64,000 bases of DNA, from NCBI GenBank assembly GCA_045539625.1, contig JAZQFS010000016.1, forward strand, positions 1-64,000, read 5' to 3'. Both the position numbers and the translations under genes were made by a program. Under the pieces are notes generated by a model. It saw only the letters and a list, made by a program, of their open reading frames with translations. It did not search any database and was not told the origin of the DNA. This document shows positions 18,410 through 27,090 of the stretch, piece after piece. This stretch comes from UMGS1387 sp045539625. Its GTDB lineage: Bacteria; Bacillota; Clostridia; Oscillospirales; CAG-382. The number at the start of each line of letters is the position of its first letter. Position 1 is the first letter of the stretch.

Positions 18410-19180
18410 TCAGTAGAAAATTCTGTTTAAATAAAGACCTTCGGCAGGGGCGGTGTCTCCAGCAAGAGAGCGGTTTTTGCCGTCAATTATCAGGGAAAGT
18501 GAGCCTGCGGGAGCTTTTTTTCGTGCCAAATCAAGATATGTACCCACCATAATTCTCACCATGTTGTAAAGAAAACCGTCGGCACATACCGAAATTGTTA
18601 TAAGTCCGTCCTGCTTTTCCACGTTAAAATATTTTACCGTTCTTACGGTGTTGTCTTCGTTTTTTGAGCCTTTTGTCATAAAGGAACGAAAATCGTGTGT
18701 TCCCCGAAATTCATCGCTTACATAGGAAAGAGCGTCGATATCAATGTCACGGGGATAAAACATGGCTTTTCCCGTAAGGTGGGGATTCATATATTTTTCA
18801 TTCCATATTTTGTAGATGTATTCCTTGCCCGTACAGGAATATCTTGCGTGAAAGTCTGCGTCACGGTACCCGGCAGACGTTACCGCAAGACCGCTGTCAC
18901 GCAAATGTGCGTTAAGCGCCATAACAAGCCTGTCCTTGTGGGGCTTTACGTTTTCTCTTAAAATGTGGCAGACGTAGTTGTTGGCGTGAACGCCCGAGTC
19001 TGTCCTTGAACAGCCGCACACGTCGGGGCGAAAGCCAAGCACCTTTTCAAGAGCGTCCTGCAGCGTACCCTGAACGCTTCTTGCATTTTTCTGCACCTGC
19101 CAGCCGCAGAAATGTGAGCCGTCATACATAAGACTGAGGGCTATTTTTTCACCTGTGCGTATGTTTTCTTCGGGTGTCAT
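18410..19180 (-). CDS. truA: tRNA pseudouridine(38-40) synthase TruA
   Basis: 256 residues. YDGSHFCGWQ and the catalytic SRTDSGVHA motif (Asp nucleophile) identify TruA, which modifies U38-U40 in tRNA anticodon stems. The ATG overlaps the stop of ecfT by 4 nt (ATGA). The ecfT-truA order is the common Firmicutes arrangement. Confidence 0.95.
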   Translation of the reverse strand: MTPEENIRTGEKIALSLMYDGSHFCGWQVQKNARSVQGTLQDALEKVLGFRPDVCGCSRTDSGVHANNYVCHILRENVKPHKDRLVMALNAHLRDSGLAVTSAGYRDADFHARYSCTGKEYIYKIWNEKYMNPHLTGKAMFYPRDIDIDALSYVSDEFRGTHDFRSFMTKGSKNEDNTVRTVKYFNVEKQDGLITISVCADGFLYNMVRIMVGTYLDLARKKAPAGSLSLIIDGKNRSLAGDTAPAEGLYLNRIFY

Positions 19181-19995
19181 ATTGCACTCTCCAGCATTAT
19201 TTTAAGTGTTATCATAAGGGCAAGAAACAGGACAAAAAGCACAAGGATTACGCCGTCCGACAGCTTTGCCTTCATAACCTTCATTCTTGTTCTGCCCTCA
19301 CCGCCCGTGTAAAGACGGCACTCCATTGCCCCTGCAAGCTCATCGGCACGTCTGAACGCCGAAACAAAAAGGGGTATGAGTATGGGCACCATTGCCTTTG
19401 CCTTGCTGAAAAGATTGCCGCTTTCAAAGTCGGCGCCTCTTGCCTTCTGGGCATTGATGATTTTCTCGGTCTCTTCGATAAGCGTCGGAATAAAGCGAAG
19501 AGCAATTGTCATCATCATGGAAAATTCGTGGACGGGAAGTCCTATTTTCTTAAAGGGCGACAGCAGTCTTTCAATGGCATCTGTCAGGGCAACGGGACTT
19601 GTGGTATAGGTGAGAAGCACGAAGGTGCTGACGATAAGACAGAGGATTCTGAGCGCCATAAGAAAAGCGTATATAAGCCCTTCGGGGTAAATTTTTATTA
19701 CCCAAAATTCAAGCAAAGGCTTTTCTCCCGTTGTCCACAGAATGTTGGCAATAACGGTGAAAGCAACAATAAACACAACAGGCTTTAAGCCCTTTAGAAT
19801 AATTGACACATTAAGGCGTGAAAGTGCCACAATCAGCACCGCCGAAACAGCCACAAGCCCGAAGGACAGGTATGAGGAGGCTGTGAAGATTGCCGCTATA
19901 TAAAGAATTATGCATATTATTTTAAATCGGGGGTCAAGTCTGTGAATCACCGAGTTTCCGGGAAAAAACTGACCAAGGGTTATATCGGACAGCAT
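19177..19995 (-). CDS. ecfT: ECF transporter transmembrane component EcfT
   Basis: 272 residues, with about five or six membrane helices and the two Ala-Arg coupling motifs of EcfT: ARGAD and ECRLYTGGEGRTR. These contact the EcfA/EcfA' ATPases. EcfT couples ATP hydrolysis to the exchange of vitamin-specific S components. In most Firmicutes ecfA1-ecfA2 lie directly upstream; here the upstream gene is divergent and unrelated, so the ATPases must be encoded elsewhere. Confidence 0.9.
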   Translation of the reverse strand: MLSDITLGQFFPGNSVIHRLDPRFKIICIILYIAAIFTASSYLSFGLVAVSAVLIVALSRLNVSIILKGLKPVVFIVAFTVIANILWTTGEKPLLEFWVIKIYPEGLIYAFLMALRILCLIVSTFVLLTYTTSPVALTDAIERLLSPFKKIGLPVHEFSMMMTIALRFIPTLIEETEKIINAQKARGADFESGNLFSKAKAMVPILIPLFVSAFRRADELAGAMECRLYTGGEGRTRMKVMKAKLSDGVILVLFVLFLALMITLKIMLESAI

Positions 19996-20266
19996 GGCAG
20001 TATCCTTTCGTTGAGAGTGTACATAAATATTCAGTATTTATTGTACCACTATTTTTTGAATACTTCTATACATTTTTATAAAAAAGTGAGATTTTTACAC
20101 AACATTATTGAAAGAAAAAAGGTAAATCAAGAATTGTTAAAAAAAGTCCTTTAGTTTTTTAACATCTATGGTATATACTACAATAGATATTCTGTATAAT
20201 GGCGTAAAAGTGTTTATGCCCATACGGAAGAAAAGGCTATTTTTACAAAAAAGGAATGAAAAAGCA

Positions 20267-20518
20267 TTGGCAAAAATAAGATATATTACAAAAGGTACCT
20301 GCTCAAGAGCAATAAACCTTGAGGTAGAGGACGGCAAGATAATAAGCGTCCAATTTGAAGGCGGCTGCAACGGCAATACTCAGGGCGTTGCAAGGCTTGT
20401 TGAGGGTATGGATACCAAAACGGCAATACAAAAGCTTTCGGGAATTAAGTGCGGCTTTAAAAGCACGTCCTGCCCCGACCAGCTTGCAAAGGCATTAGAA
20501 AGTATGGAAAATCAGTAA
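20267..20518 (+). CDS. TSCPD-domain protein (TIGR03905-like)
   Basis: About 83 residues from a TTG at 20267 preceded by AAGGAA. This gives the usual family length and N-terminus (KIRYITKGTCS). The frame is open upstream to 20168 and a longer start cannot be excluded. The C-terminal TSCPDQLAKAL contains the name-giving TSCPD motif, also found at the end of some vitamin B12-dependent ribonucleotide reductases. The conserved cysteines suggest metal or nucleotide binding; the function is unknown. The phosphoglucomutase gene starts 25 bp after the stop. Confidence 0.8.
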   Translation: MAKIRYITKGTCSRAINLEVEDGKIISVQFEGGCNGNTQGVARLVEGMDTKTAIQKLSGIKCGFKSTSCPDQLAKALESMENQ

Positions 20519-20543
20519 TTTGGCAACAAAAAAGGTGAAATCA

Positions 20544-22262
20544 ATGAATTATTTAAATGAATATAAAAAGTGGCTTGACTTTGAGGAGCTTGACGGGGAG
20601 CTTAAAGAGGAGCTTTGTGCAATAGCAGATGATGACAAGGAAATCAAGGAGCGTTTTTACGCACCCATGTCCTTCGGTACGGCAGGTCTTCGCAGTATTA
20701 TAAGAGCAGGAATTAACGGTATGAATGTTTATACCGTGGCACAGGCAACACAGGGGCTTGCAAAGCTTGTTACAGAGAACGGCAGAGAAAAGGACGGCGT
20801 TGTCATAGCCTGCGACACAAGAATAAAGTCTGAGCTTTTTGCACGTACCTGTGCACAGGTTCTTGCGGCAAACGGCATAAAGGTTTATATCTTTGATGCA
20901 CCAAGACCGACACCTCTTCTTTCATATGCAATAAGAGAGCTGAAGACGGCGGCAGGCATCAACATCACCGCCTCTCACAATCCCAAAGCTTACAACGGCT
21001 ACAAGGCGTACTGGTCGGACGGCGCACAGATAAGCCCCGAACAGGCAAAGGTTGTATCCGATGCCATAGACAGCGTTGATATTTTTACGGGCGTTAAGAA
21101 AATCGACTTTGACGAGGGCGTAAAATCAGGGCTTATAGAGGTTATCGGCAAGGATATTGACGAAAAGTATATGGCTGTTGTTTTAAATCAGAGCGTAAAC
21201 AAGGACGCAATAAGCGATATTGCAGACTCCTTCAAGGTTGTATACACTCCCTTCCACGGAACAGGACGTATTCTCATTCCCGAAGTGCTCAGAAGAAGAG
21301 GCTTAAAGCACCTTTTCTGTGTAGAGGAGCAGATGATTCCCGACGGCTCATTCCCGACGGTTAAAAGTCCTAACCCCGAAGATAAGGAAGGTTTCAGCCT
21401 TGCAATCGAAATTGCAAAGAAAGAGGGCTGTGACCTTTGTGTAGGCTCAGATCCCGATGCCGACAGAGTGGGAGTAATTCTCAGAACGGATAAGGGCGAG
21501 TTTATTCCTCTTACGGGAAATCAGATAGGCTGTATGCTTATTTCCTACATCATTGAAGCAAGAAAATTAACAGGCACGCTTCCCGCCAACGCCTGCGTTA
21601 TAAAGTCGATAGTAAGCTCACCATTGGCGGATGCCATTTGCAAAAAGAACGGCATAACGATTATGGACGTGCTGACGGGCTTTAAGTTTATAGGCGAAAA
21701 GATGACGGAATTTGAGGAAACAAAGGAATATTCCTACATCTTCGGCTTTGAAGAAAGCTACGGCTACCTTTGCGGAACATATGCCCGTGATAAGGACGCA
21801 GTAAGTGCATCAATGCTTATTGTTGAAATGGCGGCGTTCTACGCAAAGCAGGGCAAGACGCTTTACGATGTGCTGTGCGGTATTTTTGAAGAGTACGGCT
21901 ACTATATGGAAGGCGTGCAGAATGTTTCCTTCCCCGGCATTGACGGTGCGGAGAATATGAAAAAGCTTATGGAAACGCTCAGAACCAACGCACCAAAAAG
22001 TCTTGCAGGCAAAAAGGTGACGGTGCTTGAAGATTACCTTTGCTCCGTTAAGACGGGCAGTGACGGCAGCACAGAGAAAATTCTTCTTCCAAAGTCAAAC
22101 GTGCTTTGCTTTGTAACAGACTGCGGCGATAAGATTTTCGTGCGTCCCTCGGGTACAGAGCCTAAAATCAAGTTCTATTACCTTGTGTCGGATAAGGACG
22201 AAAAGTCCGCTTCGGCAAAGGTTGAAAGCTACAAGGAAGCAGTAAGTCTTCTTTTGAAATAA
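20544..22262 (+). CDS. Phospho-sugar mutase (phosphoglucomutase type)
   Basis: 572 residues from the ATG at 20544, chosen because AAGGTG lies 7 nt upstream; a TTG at 20520 lacks a site. Motifs are FGTAGLR, the phosphoserine loop TASHNPKAYNGYK, the metal loop DPDADR, the sugar-binding GFEESYGY and the phosphate-binding RPSGTEPK. The length and order match the PgcA-type alpha-phosphoglucomutases of Firmicutes, which link glucose-6-phosphate to glucose-1-phosphate for glycogen and envelope polysaccharides. Confidence 0.92.
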   Translation: MNYLNEYKKWLDFEELDGELKEELCAIADDDKEIKERFYAPMSFGTAGLRSIIRAGINGMNVYTVAQATQGLAKLVTENGREKDGVVIACDTRIKSELFARTCAQVLAANGIKVYIFDAPRPTPLLSYAIRELKTAAGINITASHNPKAYNGYKAYWSDGAQISPEQAKVVSDAIDSVDIFTGVKKIDFDEGVKSGLIEVIGKDIDEKYMAVVLNQSVNKDAISDIADSFKVVYTPFHGTGRILIPEVLRRRGLKHLFCVEEQMIPDGSFPTVKSPNPEDKEGFSLAIEIAKKEGCDLCVGSDPDADRVGVILRTDKGEFIPLTGNQIGCMLISYIIEARKLTGTLPANACVIKSIVSSPLADAICKKNGITIMDVLTGFKFIGEKMTEFEETKEYSYIFGFEESYGYLCGTYARDKDAVSASMLIVEMAAFYAKQGKTLYDVLCGIFEEYGYYMEGVQNVSFPGIDGAENMKKLMETLRTNAPKSLAGKKVTVLEDYLCSVKTGSDGSTEKILLPKSNVLCFVTDCGDKIFVRPSGTEPKIKFYYLVSDKDEKSASAKVESYKEAVSLLLK

Positions 22263-22292
22263 CAAGTATAAAACACGAAAGGATATATAAAA

Positions 22293-23744
22293 ATGGCAGA
22301 CAAGAAACAGGTTGAACAGATTACCTCAAGGGATACCGACTTTGCACAGTGGTATACCGACATAGTTAAAAACGCAGACCTTGCTGATTATTCCAGCGTA
22401 AAGGGCTGTATGATTATCCGTCCCTACGGATATGCTATCTGGGAAAATATCCAGAAAATCATGGACACACGCTTTAAGGAAACAGGACATGAAAACGTAT
22501 ATATGCCCATGTTCATTCCCGAAAGCCTTCTCAACAAGGAAAAGGATCACGTTGAAGGCTTTGCACCCGAAGTTGCATGGGTAACACACGGCGGAAGCGA
22601 GCCTCTGACAGAGCGTCTTTGCGTTCGTCCCACCTCCGAAACACTTTTCTGCGAGCACTTTGCAAAGATTATCAATTCCTACCGAGATCTTCCCGTGCTT
22701 TATAACCAGTGGTGCAGCGTTGTAAGATGGGAAAAGACAACAAGACCTTTCCTCAGAACAAGAGAATTCTTGTGGCAGGAAGGACATACAATGCACGCAA
22801 CTGCAGAAGAAGCAAGAGCAGAAACACTTCAGATGCTTAACATTTATGCCGACGTTTGCGAGCATGACCTTGCAATGCCTGTAGTAAAGGGACCCAAGAC
22901 TCCCTCCGACAAGTTTGCAGGTGCTGAGGATACATATGCCATTGAAGCACTTATGCACGACGGTAAGGCACTTCAGGCAGGTACATCTCACTACTTCGGC
23001 GACGGCTTCGCAAGAGCATTTGACATCACCTACAAGTCAAAGGACAACAAGGACGAATATCCTCACCAGACCTCATGGGGTACAACCACCCGTCTTATTG
23101 GTGCCATCATTATGACACACGGCGACGACAACGGTCTTGTGCTTCCTCCTGCAGTAGCACCTATTCAGGTTATTATAGTTCCCGTTGCACAGCATAAGGA
23201 AGGCGTGCTTGAAAAGGCTCGTGAGCTTCACGACAAGCTCGCCGCCTGCGGCATCAGAGTAAAGACAGATGACAGCGACAACAGCCCCGGCTGGAAGTTT
23301 GCTCAGTACGAAATGAAGGGTGTACCCGTAAGAATTGAAATAGGGCCCCGTGACATCGAAAACGGACAGTGTGTTGCGGTTACCCGTCACAACGGCGAAA
23401 AGACCTTCCTTTCACTTGACAATATGCTGGAAGACTTCAAGGACGGCGTACTTGCAAAGCTTGAAGAGGTAAGAGAGGGTATTTACAACATAGCTCTTGA
23501 AAACCGCAAGAAGCACACCTACAACTGCACAACCATGGACGAAATCAAGGACGCTCTTGAAAAGAACGGCGACGGTTTTGTTCGTGCTATGTGGTGCGGC
23601 GACGAAGAATGTGAAGACACCGTAAAGGCTGAAACAGGTGTTGGCTCAAGATGTATTCCCTTTGAGCAGGAAACACTCAGCGACAAGTGCGTATGCTGCG
23701 GCAAGCCTGCAAAGAAGCTGGTTTACTGGGGTAAAGCGTACTAA
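22293..23744 (+). CDS. proS: Prolyl-tRNA synthetase, archaeal/eukaryotic type
   Basis: 483 residues. It is the short ProRS type without the bacterial editing insertion. Class II motif 2 is visible around RWEKTTRPFLRTREFLWQEGHT-like segments, and motif 3 near GTTTRLIGAI. The C-terminus has a four-cysteine zinc-like module and ends in the terminal Tyr (YWGKAY) characteristic of this type. It charges tRNA-Pro in the cytoplasm. Spacing from the upstream mutase is 30 bp with AAAGGA before the ATG. Confidence 0.95.
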   Translation: MADKKQVEQITSRDTDFAQWYTDIVKNADLADYSSVKGCMIIRPYGYAIWENIQKIMDTRFKETGHENVYMPMFIPESLLNKEKDHVEGFAPEVAWVTHGGSEPLTERLCVRPTSETLFCEHFAKIINSYRDLPVLYNQWCSVVRWEKTTRPFLRTREFLWQEGHTMHATAEEARAETLQMLNIYADVCEHDLAMPVVKGPKTPSDKFAGAEDTYAIEALMHDGKALQAGTSHYFGDGFARAFDITYKSKDNKDEYPHQTSWGTTTRLIGAIIMTHGDDNGLVLPPAVAPIQVIIVPVAQHKEGVLEKARELHDKLAACGIRVKTDDSDNSPGWKFAQYEMKGVPVRIEIGPRDIENGQCVAVTRHNGEKTFLSLDNMLEDFKDGVLAKLEEVREGIYNIALENRKKHTYNCTTMDEIKDALEKNGDGFVRAMWCGDEECEDTVKAETGVGSRCIPFEQETLSDKCVCCGKPAKKLVYWGKAY

Positions 23745-23789
23745 TAGTTGGTTTTATTGCAATAAAAAAGCCAATACCGTATCAGGGTA

Positions 23790-23818
23790 TTGACAAAATT
23801 GAAATTGCAGTATATAAT
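23790..23818 (+). promoter_or_regulatory. Consensus promoter of the putative antitoxin RNA
   Basis: Perfect TTGACA (23790-23795), 17-nt spacer, perfect TATAAT (23813-23818). The only thing downstream on this strand is a short transcript that would end at the hairpin 23867-23906. Such a strong promoter with no gene behind it is the signature of a small RNA. Confidence 0.85.
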
Positions 23819-23824
23819 AAAGAT

Positions 23825-23910
23825 ACAAGGCAAGACCCATTGCGGTTGTGCCAGAATGAATTGATTAAAATAACCGCTACATTTTGGCTGATGGGGCGGT
23901 TATTTTACTT
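23825..23910 (+). ncRNA. Putative type I antitoxin RNA (RNA II-like), about 80-90 nt
   Basis: Predicted from the consensus promoter at 23790-23818 and the terminator at 23867-23906, which is followed by TTACTTTT. Its 3' half is antisense to the 3' end of the convergent toxin mRNA. Its 5' half folds as GGCAAGACC / GGTTGTGCC around a 6-nt loop. The same two arms recur in the leader of the toxin mRNA, transcribed in the opposite direction, so each RNA could pair with itself or with the other. Ends are inferred, not measured. Confidence 0.65.
23867..23906. terminator. Shared bidirectional terminator of the toxin mRNA and antitoxin RNA
   Basis: Perfect 11-bp stem AAAATAACCGC (23867-23877) / GCGGTTATTTT (23896-23906). 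Each strand ends in T-rich sequence, so it can end both convergent transcripts. The toxin stop codon (23900-23902) lies within the stem. The loop sequence is antisense between the two RNAs and could start kissing contact. Confidence 0.8.
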
Positions 23911-23971
23911 TTATACAAAGTAAAAATGTGAGAAAAAACAATAAAAGGAAAAACCTTATGTATTTCCACAT
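23900..23971 (-). CDS. Putative type I toxin: 23-residue hydrophobic membrane peptide
   Basis: A tiny ORF beginning MWKYIR, then an uninterrupted run of Phe/Leu/Thr residues (FFLLLFFLTFLL), and a basic end CIKVK. It is preceded by a complete Shine-Dalgarno, AAAGGAGGTG, about 5 nt before the ATG, stronger than almost any other in the window. The promoter is a good TTGACT-17-TATAAT at 24085-24057, leaving a ~80-nt structured leader. The single predicted membrane span and terminal charges resemble small type I toxins of the Ibs or Fst kind in size and layout. There is no sequence match I can name. A long in-frame extension upstream exists but lacks any start signal. Confidence 0.65.
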   Translation of the reverse strand: MWKYIRFFLLLFFLTFLLCIKVK

Positions 23972-23994
23972 AGCACCACCTCCTTTACGGAGCG

Positions 23995-24033
23995 TGGCAC
24001 AACCGCCGGTAAAAAACCGATAATGGTCTTGCC
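23995..24033 (-). repeat. Leader hairpin of the toxin mRNA, inverted copy of the antitoxin RNA 5' hairpin
   Basis: GGCAAGACC (24033-24025) and GCGGTTGTGCCA (24006-23995) on the minus strand match the two arms at 23829-23837 and 23842-23853 on the plus strand exactly. The loop between them differs and contains its own small stem. It lies about 15 nt upstream of the Shine-Dalgarno of the toxin gene, so folding could gate translation. Confidence 0.7.
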
Positions 24034-24056
24034 TCGGCTGAAGCTTCAGCGAGACT

Positions 24057-24085
24057 ATTATACACCGATATGAAATAAAAGTCAA
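24057..24085 (-). promoter_or_regulatory. Promoter of the putative toxin mRNA
   Basis: On the minus strand TTGACT (24085-24080), 17-nt spacer, TATAAT (24062-24057). The transcript would start near 24050 and run to the shared terminator, about 190 nt. Confidence 0.8.
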
Positions 24086-24120
24086 CAGCGCCGATGGGCG
24101 TTTTATTTTTTTGTGCAAAA

Positions 24121-24147
24121 AAGACTGTTTCAAAGCGAAACAGTCTT
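24121..24147 (-). terminator. Terminator of the rlmA-type gene
   Basis: Perfect 11-bp stem AAGACTGTTTC / GAAACAGTCTT with a 5-nt loop, followed on the minus strand by a T run. It begins 5 bp after the stop codon at 24153. Confidence 0.85.
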
Positions 24148-24152
24148 GATTT

Positions 24153-24974
24153 CTACACTTTTTTGTAAACCAGAATCCGAAAGAAAGCCGAAACATCAAG
24201 CTCCTTCAGTTCCTTCAGCTTTTGCACGCCTTCCTTTGGAGTTTTCCAGGTGTAGGGCGTCATATGAAACAGCGCCTGTATGTGCTCGGCGTTGTCAAGG
24301 GTAAAGCTTGACGACACGCAGTGTGTGCCTGTCAGCTCAAAGCCGTCGTATTCTTCTGTTTTGACGGGGTTTTTGTAGGGTACATCATATAACACCTGCT
24401 TAAGCTCCCACAGATGGTCTGCGTCCGGTACTACGTAAAGAAAATATCCGCCCGTCTTTAACACACGTGAAAATTCCTCGGCGGCAAGGGGCGAAAAGCA
24501 GTTGACAATTATGTCACAGCTGTTGTCGGACAGCGGCAGGTGATACACCGATGCCACCGCAAATTCTCCACCGTCACATACCTTTGCAGTATGCTTTACG
24601 GCATCTTTTGACAGGTCAATTCCCACAACCGCGCCGTTTTTGCTTTTTGCAACAAGGCTGTAGGCACTTGTGTAATAGCCCTCACCGCAGCCTGCATCAA
24701 GAATTACCCCTTTATCGGGGCAATACTGCTGTAAAAGTGAGCACATTTTGTCACGGAGCGGCTTGTAATATCCGCCTTCAAGAAAGCCTGTGCGTGCTCT
24801 TATCATATCCCTGCCGTCCCCTGAGCCTTTTTTTGTATGCTTTGACGGAGAAGTTAGATTGACATAGCCTTCCTTGGCAATGTCGAAAAGGTGACCGTTC
24901 CCGCATTTGTAAGCACCGTCCTGCTTTGAAAGGTTGGCACGGCACACGGGACAGGTAAAAATATTATCCAACAT
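24153..24974 (-). CDS. rlmA: 23S rRNA (guanine-N1)-methyltransferase, RlmA family
   Basis: 273 residues. An N-terminal zinc ribbon (Cys8, Cys11, Cys24, His28) is followed by HLFDIAKEGYVNL and GDGRDMIRAR, both diagnostic of RlmA. Then comes a Rossmann methyltransferase with the SAM loop LDAGCGEGYY. It methylates N1 of G745 or G748 of 23S rRNA; the two subtypes cannot be separated by eye. Monocistronic, with its own promoter and terminator. Confidence 0.9.
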   Translation of the reverse strand: MLDNIFTCPVCRANLSKQDGAYKCGNGHLFDIAKEGYVNLTSPSKHTKKGSGDGRDMIRARTGFLEGGYYKPLRDKMCSLLQQYCPDKGVILDAGCGEGYYTSAYSLVAKSKNGAVVGIDLSKDAVKHTAKVCDGGEFAVASVYHLPLSDNSCDIIVNCFSPLAAEEFSRVLKTGGYFLYVVPDADHLWELKQVLYDVPYKNPVKTEEYDGFELTGTHCVSSSFTLDNAEHIQALFHMTPYTWKTPKEGVQKLKELKELDVSAFFRILVYKKV

Positions 24975-25003
24975 TTTTCATTCCTTTGGGTAAAGTTTAT
25001 TAT

Positions 25004-25032
25004 ATTATAATACAAAAGATATAAAAAGGCAA
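25004..25032 (-). promoter_or_regulatory. Promoter of the rlmA-type gene
   Basis: On the minus strand TTGCCT (25032-25027), 17-nt spacer, TATAAT (25009-25004), 30 bp before the start codon. Confidence 0.7.
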
Positions 25033-25179
25033 GAGAAAAAGATGAAGGCTGATAAAAAAACAAAGGTGAAAGATGCCAAGGCAAAAAAGTTAAAATTTGT
25101 CCTGTTGTTATCGGTTTTTGGCTGGAACAAGCGGGGCTTATGTGGTATATTGTATACGTAAAGTATGGGAGGTTTTACT

Positions 25180-27057
25180 ATGGACTTTAGAAAAATGGCT
25201 GAAAAGCTTGTTTCCCAAATGACTCTCGGTGAAAAGATGGCACAGATGAAGTTTGAAGCGCCTGCAATTGAAAGACTGGGCGTTCCTGCCTATAATTGGT
25301 GGAACGAAGGCTTACACGGCGTTGCACGTCAGGGTACGGCGACGGTGTACCCTCAGGCAATTGCCATGGCGGCAAGCTTTAACGATGAGTTACTTCAGAC
25401 GGTGGGCGACCAGATAAGCACCTAGGCGAGAGCCGTTTACAATCAATATAAGCAAAACGGCAAAACGCAGCGGTATGAGGGCATTACAATCTGGTCTCCC
25501 AATATAAATATTTTCCGAGATCCCCGCTGGGGCAGAGGACACGAAACCTACGGCGAAGATCCCTATCTTACGGCACGTATGGGAACAGCCTTTGTAAAAG
25601 GTCTTCAGGACGACGGAAAATACCGCAAGGCTGACGCTACGCTTAAGCATTATGCCGTTCACAGCGGTCCTGAGGCGTACAGACACGGCTTTAATGCCAT
25701 CGTCAGTGAAAAGGATTTGAGAGAAACCTACCTTTGGGCATTTAAATACTGTATAGAAAACGCTCACCCTTCGGCGGTTATGGGTGCATACAACAGAACA
25801 AACGGCGAGCCTTGCTGTGCAAGTAAAACTCTCCTGCAGGATATACTCCGTGATGAATGGGGCTTTGACGGCTATGTTGTAAGTGACTGCGGTGCAATAC
25901 GTGATATCCACGAAAACCACAAGCTTTGCGAAAATGCGGCTCAAAGTGCGGCACTTGCGGTAAATAACGGCTGTGAGCTTAACTGCGGACAGGCGTACTC
26001 ATACCTTATGGCGGCATACGAGCAAGGACTTGTAACGGAAGAAACAATCACCGAGGCGGTTACAAAGCTGTTTACGGCACGCTTCAGGCTTGGAATGTTT
26101 GCCGACGACTGCGAATTTGACAATATTTCCTATGACGTGGTTGAATGTAAGGCACATAAGGAAACAAACCGCAAGATGGCACAGGAAAGTATTGTGCTTC
26201 TCAAAAACAACGGCATACTTCCCTTAAAGGAAAATGCACGTGTTGCGGTAATCGGTCCCAATGCCGACTCACAGACAATGCTTCTGGGAAATTACAGCGG
26301 TCTGCCCTCAGACTATTACACACTTCTCAGAGGAATACAGCAGTACAGCGAAAACGTGAAATATTCCCTCGGCTGTCATATTTACAATGAAAAAATGCAC
26401 ATAGATAAGCTTCGTTCAAGTCTGAGAGAGGCCGAAATGGTTGCCAAAAATTGCGATGTTGTGATTATGTGTATGGGAATCGATCCCACTTTTGAGGGGG
26501 AAGAAGGAGACAGCTTTAATCAGTCTGCCGCAGGTGACAAGCTTGACCTTGAGCTTCCGCTGTCACAGAAAATTCTGTATGACACCATCATAAAGCTGGG
26601 CAAGCCCGTAGTTTTTGTCAACGTCAGCGGAAGTGCCATAAATCTTAAGGCACAGAAACAGCAGTGCGATGCGGTAATTCAGTGCTTTTATCCCGGTGCC
26701 ATGGGAGGACTTGCACTCGGTGACATCATTTTCGGCAAGGTAAGCCCGTCGGGACGTCTTCCCGTAACCTTCTATGAGTCGGTGGACGACCTGCCCGACT
26801 TTAAAGACTATTCCATGGAAAACAGAACCTACAAGTTCTACAAGGGAACGCCCGTCTTTGAGTTCGGCGAAGGACTTACATATTCCGACATTTGCGAAGA
26901 ATGGCTTGACGAGAGCACCGTAAAAGTAACAAACAACGGCTCTTTTGACACAGCCTACACGGTGCTGAGGTTTGAGTACATACCTCACAAGAGCCTTTGC
27001 GGTTTTAAGAAGATTTTCCTGAAGAGCGGCGAAAGCATTACCGTAAAATTTGAATGA
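25180..27057 (+). pseudogene. GH3 beta-glucosidase/xylosidase, interrupted by an amber codon
   Basis: The start at 25180 follows GGGAGG. The frame reads as a GH3 glycosidase: an N-terminal YNWWNEGLHGVAR segment, RDPRWGRGHETYGEDP, and VVSDCGAI with the catalytic Asp; the C-terminal domain has GPNADS and SGRLPVTF. At 25423-25425 a TAG falls exactly where the family has Glu in STEARA, so one G-to-T change (GAG to TAG) explains it. The rest of the frame (to 27057) is intact, with no frameshift. The fibronectin III-like end is short. Translation may restart at ATG 25579 but would lack the N-terminal catalytic region. TAG ends other genes here (rnhA, the 44-residue ORF), so recoding is unlikely. 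A recent nonsense mutation or an assembly error remains possible. Confidence 0.85.
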
Positions 27058-27060
27058 TGA

Positions 27061-27086
27061 ATAATCTCCCCGCTTGTTCGGAGAGA
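27061..27086 (+). terminator. Degenerate copy of the GH3 downstream terminator
   Basis: ATCTCCCCG-CTTGTT-CGGAGAGAT forms an imperfect hairpin right after the GH3 stop. It is not followed by a T run; a perfect version with a T run stands at 27313-27338. The two flank repeat copy A. Confidence 0.5.
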
Positions 27087-27090
27087 TTCA

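Noticed and set aside
23900..24199. A 99-codon minus-strand frame covering the small toxin ORF
   Set aside because: Its start has no ribosome site and would lie upstream of the mapped-looking promoter at 24057-24085 and inside the rlmA-type gene; only the last 23 codons, after AAAGGAGGTG, are credible.
25042..25161. A 39-codon Lys-rich plus-strand ORF between the rlmA-type and GH3 genes
   Set aside because: No ribosome site and it overlaps the likely upstream region of GH3; composition looks random.
25423..25425. Possible amber readthrough or recoding (for example pyrrolysine) in the GH3 gene
   Set aside because: TAG ends at least two other genes in the window and the position is a conserved Glu one base away from TAG, so a nonsense mutation is simpler.
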